DNA from: Ipomoea triloba
Taxonomy: Eukaryota > Streptophyta > Magnoliopsida > Solanales > Convolvulaceae
DNA: 64,000 nt
Direction: 5' to 3'
NCBI RefSeq assembly: GCF_003576645.1
Contig: NC_044925.1
Location: forward strand, 19,455,372-19,519,371
Position numbers and translations under genes: made by a program. Under the pieces are notes generated by a model, which did not search any database, was not told the DNA's origin, and worked only from the letters and a program-made list of their open reading frames with translations. Of the stretch, positions 56,741-64,000 are shown piece by piece (position 1 is the first letter of the stretch; the number at the start of each line of letters is the position of its first letter).

Positions 56741-58042
56741 TCTATACTATTAATAAAAACAATATCCTCAGTTTTAACTTCTCGCCCAAAACACTCCTAT
56801 ACTATTATTGTTTGCGTAATATTTTAAAATATGGTAATACAATTCCTATTCATAATACTATTGTAAATTAAAATAGAATTCCTAATAAAATATATATTCT
56901 TCTCTACGTTCCTATTTGTAATACAATTCTAGATTAAAATTACTAATCGTAATAATACAGTATATATATTTCTCCGCAATGCAATCTATACTATTAATAA
57001 AAACAATATCCTCAGTTTTAACCTCCCGCCCAAAAAACTCATATACTATTATGGTTTGCGTAATATTGTAAAATATGGTAATACAATTCCTATCCGTAAT
57101 ACAATTGTAAATTAAAATAGAATTCCTAATAAAATATATTATTCTCTACGTTCCTATTCGTAATACAATTCTAGATAAAAATTACTAATCGTAATAATTT
57201 AGTATATATATTTCTCTGCAATGTAATCTATACTAATAATAAAAACAATATCCTCAGTTGGGAAATATGGTAACACAATTATATCCGTAATACAATTATA
57301 AATTAAAATAGAATCATAAAAAAAATATATTCTTCCCTACGTTCCTATTCGTAATACAATTCTAGATTAAAATTACTAATCGTAATAATTCAGTATATAT
57401 ATTTCTCTACAATGCAATCTATATCTATACTATTAATAGAAACAATATCCTCAGTTTTAACTCCACGCCCAAAACACACCTATACTATTATGGTTTGCGT
57501 AATATTGGAAAATATGGTAATACAATTTTTTATCCGTAATACAATTGTAAATTAAAATAGAATCATAAAAAAATATATTCTTTCCTACGTTCCTACCAAT
57601 GTTGTCTAGAAAGAGGTTTTCAATAATGTGTAAATATAATCGGTGATATTATGTTTTTTTCCAAGATGGCGAAATTGCAATATATCTACACAAAAATATA
57701 TCTTCCATACACATGAATTAGAATAGCAATTGAATACTATAACCGAGTTACTAGATAACGAGCATATTTGCCCAATTTATAAAATTCTAAACAATGATAT
57801 ATAAAATCTCTAAAGTTCCAACACCGAATACATACATCTACACATTAGCTATTAATTAAGCAATTATTTGCTGGAATTCAAACAATGATAGCATCAGAAA
57901 ACATAATCGATCCAAAACATATCTTCAATTGCACTATATAATATTTGATGTTATAATTTATATAATTATATATCGATCTAAATATTCTTAATAATATTAT
58001 AACACAAATCCATTCCGTGCATCGCACGGGTGAAAATACTAG
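56741..58042 (+). mobile_element. Non-autonomous Helitron with four tandem 5' ends
   Basis: Starts TCTATACTATTAATAAAAAC after an A and ends ATACTAG before a T, with the hairpin CCGTGC-ATC-GCACGG (58015-58029) 9 bp before CTAG. These are the canonical Helitron features (5' TC, 3' hairpin and CTRR, insertion between A and T, no target duplication). The first ~860 bp are four tandem copies of the 5' segment, starting at 56741, 56985, 57227 and 57424. Each copy begins with TCTATACTA and is preceded by A or TA. No Rep/helicase ORF is present. The uninterrupted target is preserved at 56640-56700. Confidence 0.88.
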
Positions 58043-58330
58043 TATTAAATAAAGACTTTGTCCGCATCATTTCATTAATTGATAACGATTCACGAAAATG
58101 AATTTCTTAAAAAGGTGTAGTGTTTTTAAATTTGTTACTTATCAATTCATCACATAAAGTAATAAATAAAATTTCAATATAGATGCAACAATTTGTTACC
58201 AAAAAATATTTCAGATACAAATTTACCCAATTTGGGTCTTACCTATTACTTACCAACTCCATAGTGGTTTACGTATAAAAACAAGTTCTTAAATAGGTAA
58301 AAATTTCTCAAATAGGTGTGTTTTTAAATT
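58043..58330. repeat. Dispersed repeat copy 3, right flank of the Helitron
   Basis: Resumes the target sequence exactly (TATTAAATAAAGACTTTGTC) and then carries the family phrases CAGATACAAATTTACCC and ACTCCATAGTG. It is the other half of copy 2 plus a further copy. Confidence 0.6.
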
Positions 58331-58497
58331 AGATCTTCTCATGATGCGCGCGGGAAGGGTAGAAAATTAAGAATGATCCAAACCTAATCATCATCTCCTC
58401 ATTGTGTTTACTATAAAGGAAGCTAAGCCCCCTGGCCCTATTGTGAAAAAGAATCCAAAAAATCATTGTTTTCATTCTCATTGAATAGAATAGGCAA

Positions 58498-59748
58498 ATG
58501 GCTAACGAAATGAGCGTGCCTAGGACAACAAAAAGAACATTAGCCTATATCGCAGAGGACTCTGACAGGAAAGCCACGTTCAAGAAGAGAAAGAAGAGTT
58601 TGGTGAAGAAGGCACGGGAGCTGAGCGTGCTGTGCGGCGTTACGGTGTGCGCCGTGGTGGGCAGCCCTTTTAGGGAGATTGGGACGGAGGTTTTTCCAGA
58701 CGAGGGCGGGGTGCGGGAGGGGTATGCGCGGTTTCAGAGCATGACAGAGGCGGAGCAGACTCGGAAGAAGTTTAGCCAGGAGATGATTACTGCAGATATG
58801 GTTGAGAAGGTGAGAGGTAAGGCGCTAAAAGTGTCGATGGGGAATAGGGAAAGGGAAATGACTGAGGTGATGTTTCAGTGCTTGGGTGGAAAGCAGATTA
58901 ACGATGCTATGAATTTGGTTGATCTCAATGACTTAGCTTTGTTCACCCAAAGGCATTTGGAGGAAATTACTGGCAAGCTTGCGGCTCTCGGGGAGGCTGA
59001 TTCAGCTTTGATGCCTCCCCCTCCTCCTCCTTCCATGAATATTTTGTCTGTTCCCAATGCTCCTCCTCCTTTTGCTTCCATGATGAATATTATGGCTGCT
59101 CGCAATGCTCCTCCTCCTCTTGCTTCCATGAATATTATGTCTGTTCCCAATGCTCCTCCTCTTGCTCCCATGATGAATATTATGGCTGCTCTCAATGCTC
59201 CTCCTCCTGCTCCAATGAATATTATGTCTGCTCCCAATGCTCTTCCTCCTTTTGCTCCAATGAATATTATGTCTGCTCCCAATGCTCCTCCTCTTGCTCC
59301 AATGAATATTATGGCTGCTCCCAATGCTCCTCCTCCTCTTGCTCCAATGAATATTATGTCTGCTCCCAATGCTCCTCCTCTTGCTCCAATGAATATTATG
59401 GCTGCTCCCAATGCTCCTCCTCCTCTTGCTCCAATGAATATTATGTCTGCTCCCAATGCTCCTCCTCTTGCTCCAATGAATATTATGGCTGCTCCCAATG
59501 CTCCTCCTCCTCTTGCTCCAATGAATATTATGTCTGCTCCCAATGCTCCTCCTCTTGCTCCAATGAATATTATGGCTGCTCCCAATGCTCCTCCTCCTTT
59601 TGCTTCCATGAATATTATGGCTGCTCCCAATGCTCCTCCTCTTGCTCCCATGAATAATATGGCTGCTGGCATGCAAAATTATCAAGGTAATGGAGACATG
59701 CTAACTCCACTGTTGCCCAACAATCGCCCAGAGGGACCTGCATGCTGA
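58498..59748 (+). CDS. Type I (M-gamma, AGL80-like) MADS-box protein with repeat tail
   Basis: Intronless, 416 residues. The MADS domain is at about residues 11-70 (TKRTLAYIAEDSDRKATFKKRKKSL split here as TKRTLAYIAEDSDR and ATFKKRKKSLVKKARELSVL, then CGVTVCAVV). The next ~95 residues match M-gamma proteins (VREGYARFQSM, REMTEVMFQCLGG, VDLNDLALF). M-gamma factors such as AGL80 work in the central cell and endosperm, as heterodimers with M-alpha or M-beta partners; this role is inferred for this gene. From about residue 180 to 395 the protein is about 14 units of MNIM(S/A)APNAPP(P)LAP, alternating 14 and 15 residues, with an almost perfect 87-nt higher-order period. Related proteins lack a repeat this regular as far as I recall. 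The antisense frame through the repeat is open only because of the repeat. Start is the first ATG, after a short A-rich leader. Confidence 0.9.
   Translation: MANEMSVPRTTKRTLAYIAEDSDRKATFKKRKKSLVKKARELSVLCGVTVCAVVGSPFREIGTEVFPDEGGVREGYARFQSMTEAEQTRKKFSQEMITADMVEKVRGKALKVSMGNREREMTEVMFQCLGGKQINDAMNLVDLNDLALFTQRHLEEITGKLAALGEADSALMPPPPPPSMNILSVPNAPPPFASMMNIMAARNAPPPLASMNIMSVPNAPPLAPMMNIMAALNAPPPAPMNIMSAPNALPPFAPMNIMSAPNAPPLAPMNIMAAPNAPPPLAPMNIMSAPNAPPLAPMNIMAAPNAPPPLAPMNIMSAPNAPPLAPMNIMAAPNAPPPLAPMNIMSAPNAPPLAPMNIMAAPNAPPPFASMNIMAAPNAPPLAPMNNMAAGMQNYQGNGDMLTPLLPNNRPEGPAC
59035..59680 (+). repeat. In-frame coding minisatellite (42-45 bp, 87-bp dimer)
   Basis: Units start ATGAATATTATG and continue with (T/G)CTGCTCCCAATGCTCC. 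Alternating 42- and 45-bp units form an 87-bp dimer that is near-identical at 59260-59580, which points to recent expansion by unequal exchange or slippage. All changes keep the frame. Confidence 0.92.
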
Positions 59749-60640
59749 TGATGATGGACCGTTGGGACGAAGGATTAGTCTTCTGGTTATCTGCTAGAAG
59801 GATACCTTTTGGCAACCAAAAAAAAAAAAAAAAAAAAAACTCTATAATTTTTCTGGCCCCTAGCTTTAATTTGCTTTATAATATATAAAATTATTCTACT
59901 ATCCAAGAATTTGTGATGTGTATGTTTTTGTCATGGAGTCCATCAGGAAGCTGCTGTTAGAAAAGTTATCCAAACAATGATGGTTTAATATACTTTGTCA
60001 AAGTGTTATTTGAAATTTGATATGAAATGAAAGAGATTATATTATTATGGATTTGGGTCAAGTGAACTTTCTGACGTCTCTATATTCTTAGTTCTTAATT
60101 CTTATAGCATGTTTATTAATTAGTTCATCATATACAATTCAACTTACTATTGAGATGAATATAATAATTGTCAAAGTATGAAATAAAATGACAATACATC
60201 TTTTGGTAACAAAAAAAATTTCTAATACAAATTTACCCTAACCATCTTTCCTACTTCTTACTAACTCCATAGTGATTCTAGTCATCATTCAATTAGTAGA
60301 TAATGATATGTATATAAAATGAGTTACTTAATTGTGTGTCTTTGATCTTTATGCACTTTTGAACCTTAGAACCACTACAAATTCTTCGAACCATAATAAA
60401 TTTTTGTGTCTTTAATTGATCTTAATGCACTTTTTCTTATTATCTTTGCAAATTGCAATAATATCTTTTCTTTACTTTAAACTCCAACAATTTCTTGAAA
60501 ATATTTATTTTCCCCTGGACTATGTGACTAAGCAATCAATATAACCTTAAGGAAGTATTGAAAATTTAACTTACTTAGTCTTAAAAATTTTTAAGTATCC
60601 CTCTCTACCCCGACTCGTCCGTGATTTAAGAAGAAGTAAG
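59749..60640. other. MADS 3' UTR and dispersed repeat copy 4
   Basis: A 20-base A run follows the stop by about 70 bp (59819-59839). The stretch 60110-60345 is a further copy of the repeat family at 51590, 56515 and 58043 (TTTCTAATACAAATTTACCC, ACTAACTCCATAGTG, CATTCAATTAGTAGATAATG). No gene. Confidence 0.5.
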
Positions 60641-60830
60641 AAGATCACGAGTTGAGAGTTCTACATAAATCACTTCGAGTTCTACACCAATCACTTCTTG
60701 AGCATCTGTGCTGTAGAGACATGGCAGAAGAAGAAGAAGATCACGAACTGAGAGTTCTAGCTACATCAATCACTTCGAGTTCTACACCAATAACTTCTTG
60801 AGCATCTTTGCTGCAGAGACATGCCATGCA
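60641..60830. repeat. Tandem duplication, ~95-bp unit
   Basis: The order AAGATCACGA, GAGAGTTCTA, CACTTCGAGTTCTACACCAA and ACTTCTTGAGCATCT is present twice, at about 60641-60736 and 60737-60826, with few differences. Confidence 0.85.
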
Positions 60831-61596
60831 AATAATAAAATATACCAGATTGCAACAAAGATTTTATGACTTACGGTAAATGATGAGCATAAATTGTTTT
60901 AAAGTTACCAAAACAAAAAAGATGAAAAGGGGGAAATTAAACAGACTTGGCAATTTAATCTTTACCTACCAACAGCCCAGGAATTTAATCCGGCGGGGCG
61001 AAGTATTAACATAAGATAGATAGTTAAAAGAAGAAGAAGAAATACTTAATAAATATAATCATAAATATTGTTGGATATAGGTGATAAATAAAACACTTCA
61101 AAACTTTATAAACATATTCATAACAAAATATGAAACATAATTAATTTGATAAATTAATTCAAATAAAAAACACATTATAAATGACCTATCTCATTATATT
61201 AAAAAAATTCGTAAAGTTTTTTTGAATATATATAAAGTCAATTAAATAAGTTCAGCTCATGTGCCTCACTGCCATATAAAAGTAAAAGTCAAATAAATAA
61301 GCTCTTTATGCTTCCCATGAGACCTTTTGTAAAGCAAAAGGTGCCTCTACCATCTCATCTAGCTAATTCTTTGTTTATTATATCTATTATTATATATTTA
61401 TATCTAAAACATGTATATATATACATATATACATACAAGGCTATATATGGGATGGGGGTGGGGTGAGTGGGGGCAGCTGCCCCCACTACCCCCATAGTGG
61501 CTACTTCGTCACTGCCTACCAACCACATAGTATATTATCTTTAAGATAGTAGTACTTATATGAACGTACAACACAAGGAAGCTTGTCTAACAGACA
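60831..61596. other. Intergenic DNA, no gene seen
   Basis: No supportable ORF. A G-rich then C-rich short inverted stretch (GGGGGCAGCTGCCCCC, 61469-61484) is a perfect 16-bp palindrome. Otherwise AT-rich. Confidence 0.4.
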
Positions 61597-62027
61597 TTTG
61601 ATGGGTTGTTTGGTTGGATGTAGTTGCAATTCAATTACAACACAATTCTTTAGCCACCCAAATTACAGTGTTTAGTTAGAGTGAATTGCAATTTCCTGTA
61701 TTTGCGAAATTGGAATTCTTGAAACCCCCCACCCCCCCCACCCTCAATGAATTATAAATCAGAGTAGTGGGGAAAGGGAAAAAAAAAGAAAAAGAAAACT
61801 AAGGAAATGACTCTTTTGCCCTTGATGTAATGATGATTATTACTATTATTACACAAGAAAATTTTAGTCTTTATATCACTTTTTTCCTTCCAATTCCCAA
61901 TAATTTTATTCTTTCTTACCAAACAATGTAATTTGAATTCCTACTTTATTCACACCTTATTTTTTTTCCACTGAATTACAATTCATTTCCCCCTAATTCC
62001 TTTCTTCCAACCAAACGCCCTATCAAA
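61597..62027. mobile_element. TIR MITE, Harbinger- or hAT-like
   Basis: Ends TTTGAT(G/A)GG(T/C)GTTTGGTTG are inverted at 61597 and 62027, and the arms continue with GCAATTCAATTACAAC and ACAATTCATTTCC-type phrases. A TTTGG-rich end suggests PIF/Harbinger. Target duplication not clear; a poly-C patch at 61724-61741 is inside. Confidence 0.6.
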
Positions 62028-63979
62028 GTTATGTTTGCGCCAAAATTGCAACGTTTCTGTTACAATTATACCAACTCTGAACTAGGATATGATTCAAACC
62101 TATAACCTTCCTTATAGAAAGTAACAATGATGTCATCGGACTACAAGGTGTTTGATACTAGTGTATGAGACCTAGTCATTCCTTTATGATTATTAAATAT
62201 TATTTGCTAAATGTTGCTAACCGACTAGCTTATGAACTTCAAGTTTAATCTAAATAGTATGTGAGTTTAAATATCGAAGGTCTATTCATGAAAGCTCTTG
62301 GTATTCTATTAAGTTTAGTATGTTATCTCTTCCTAATTCTGTGAAATGATCTCCATCAAGTATGTTATCAACGTATTGAAGTATAAAATGATCATATATT
62401 ATGAGCTTTAGGCATTTAAATAACAGACGAATATTTATAACCAATATATATATACCTAATTTTCTTTGATAGCCCCTAGAGATACACTAGGTTAGTGATA
62501 TAGGGAAATTGACTACAAAATGATACTAATAATAAATGCAAATGGATAATGTTTAGTTTTACACCATGTATTAGGTGTAAAGCGAAATAGCCATGATATG
62601 TAGTAGGTCATATTTGGATAAAAAGGTAAAACTAAATGACCTTAACAAGAAAACAAATAATTTAGAAATTTTTCTTCTCACATGCCCCATAAAGTATTCA
62701 TTTGAAGAAGTGAGGTTACTATTCGACATATGTATATATGATGTCCAACGAAATTAATTAGTAAAAACTTACTCATCATATTTTGTCCAAGTGACTCAAT
62801 ATCTCATGTCATAATTTAAAAAAAAAATTGATTTTTAAAATTTTAAGAATTCAAAATTTATATATAATCAAGAAGGCAAAGCATAATTTAAAATAATTTA
62901 GTCTAATACCAAGTACCTTGTGGTTTGATAGCATTATTGTTAATTACTTTCCATAAAGAAGGTTTTAAGTTCAAGTCTCACCTCAATCGGGGTCAGAATA
63001 TTTGTTGAACATATTTTGGTGTTTCTTTCAAAAATCAATGAGACTCAAAATATTTAGTGTTATATTTGTCATATACTGTACTATTATCAAAGTACAAGGT
63101 AACTTGTATTTTTTATCAATTGTAATGTTCTGCTTATAGAGAGTTTCAATTGTGAGAAAATACAAGATTGTACTGGTCATATTTAGAGACATAGAAAACT
63201 ACAGGATCTTAAATTTAGTCAATTGAGGATTATAACCATTTGTTACTAGTGTGATTTTTTAGGGATTGTCGTAGTATAAGAAAATTCTCTCCAATCAAAT
63301 ATTTATTATTAAGGTCTTGGGGATCTAACCTTTTTTATGTTGTCAAACATATTTTCAAGATTAAAAATAATAAGACAATGGAAATTCTCCGACACCAAAA
63401 CAATAGGAATGATATACACATGACATGAGCCATAAAACTACTTCTTAGAGTCTTAGGCTTCACGCCAAAATGAATTTAGAATGGATTAAATATAATTTAG
63501 AATGGATTAAATAGTTGATTGCAGCCAAAAGACCTTGTGGTCTGGTGGCACCCAGTGTCCCGGTTTACACTCTCACATGGATGATTGCATAAATACCCAT
63601 AAATCCAAAAGTAGCCACCAAGAGGCCCTAACATATCAAGAAAGCATAAACAAGGCAAGACATTAGATCTTTTTATAATAACTTACAATAAATTGACCAA
63701 GCAAAAATCGAAATGTAACATAGAATGTGAAATAAATTTGAACATTCATAATTGCTACCAGAAATAGATGTTAAGACTTGGTCTAGTCTTATTTCCTAGT
63801 CTTATGTTTCTGGTGTAACCTCTCCTGCCTTTGTGGCTTTGTATTACTATTTAAGCTCTTTGGCTTACAGTGAACAAACAAAGAAGTTCATATTCTCATA
63901 ATAGACACTACTTTGGATCAATAATTAAATCATAAAACTGCATTGGAGAAACCTGGTATTTGTAAGGCTTAGCCTCTTG
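62028..63979. other. Intergenic DNA with SINE-like fragments
   Basis: No ORF supported. At 62908-63010 and 63529-63570 are phrases resembling plant tRNA-derived SINEs (ACCTTGTGGT(C/T)TG(G/A)T and a GTTCAAGTCTCACC B-box-like motif). Similar phrases occur near 5200, 52200 and 62050 (reverse). Ends of any SINE could not be defined. Confidence 0.35.
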
Positions 63980-64000
63980 CCCCCCCCCCCCCCCCCCCCC
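63980..64000. repeat. Terminal 21-base C run
   Basis: An uninterrupted C homopolymer to the window's last base. Such runs are rare in plant DNA; a contig-edge or sequencing artefact is possible. Confidence 0.8.

Noticed and set aside
58875..59685. Long antisense ORFs through the MADS gene
   Set aside because: They exist only because the in-frame repeat is free of stops on the other strand. They show repetitive Gly/Ala/Ile or Ser/His/Arg content and no domain.

Overview
This is a plant nuclear DNA window, AT-rich and transposon-dense, from a dicot. The evidence is plant-only gene families with spliced structures: plastid ClpP5, plant COX5C with a leader intron, an S1-group bZIP with its sucrose-control upstream ORF, an ARID-HMG protein and an M-gamma MADS gene. 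The coding style looks asterid (Solanales-like), but species cannot be fixed from sequence alone. The window ends in a 21-base C run that looks like a contig edge.

Layout. 1-6.4 kb: a 5'-truncated Ty1/copia element (minus strand) and two terminal-inverted-repeat (TIR) elements. 6.7-19.6 kb: a complete 20-exon gene for mitochondrial Lon protease (minus strand, 988 codons reconstructed), with TIR elements in its introns. 19.9-22.6 kb: a 1.36-kb Mutator-like non-autonomous element with a satellite-like core and a nested Harbinger-type MITE, then a decayed LINE ORF1. 23.3-24.0 kb: an S1 bZIP gene with a recognisable sucrose-control uORF in its leader. 25.5-33.8 kb: a transposon graveyard (composite TIR element, hAT-like element, Mutator-type MITEs, the 3' end of a Gypsy element with tandem arrays, paired MITEs).

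34.3-36.5 kb: a two-exon gene for a membrane-anchored protein of unknown function. 37.5-38.1 kb: COX5C (minus), tail-to-tail with it. 39.5-43.7 kb: nine-exon CLPP5 (minus) with a copia relic in one intron. 45-46.6 kb: MITEs and a large ATT microsatellite. 46.96-50.68 kb: six-exon ARID-HMG gene (plus) with MITEs in two introns. 51-58 kb: tandem repeats, a long-TIR element, a CACTA end, a copia gag relic and a Helitron whose empty site is preserved in a neighbouring copy of the target. 58.5-59.7 kb: intronless M-gamma MADS gene with a large in-frame repeat. 59.7-64 kb: non-coding, repeats only.

The genes do not form a pathway. Three (Lon, COX5C, ClpP5) act in organelles and three (bZIP, ARID-HMG, MADS) are nuclear DNA-binding proteins. 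The most informative signals are the conserved peptide uORF, the Helitron with its intact empty site and repeated 5' ends, a MITE family defined here by three copies with 9-bp target duplications, and the repeat-extended MADS protein. I found no clear previously undescribed multi-gene system.
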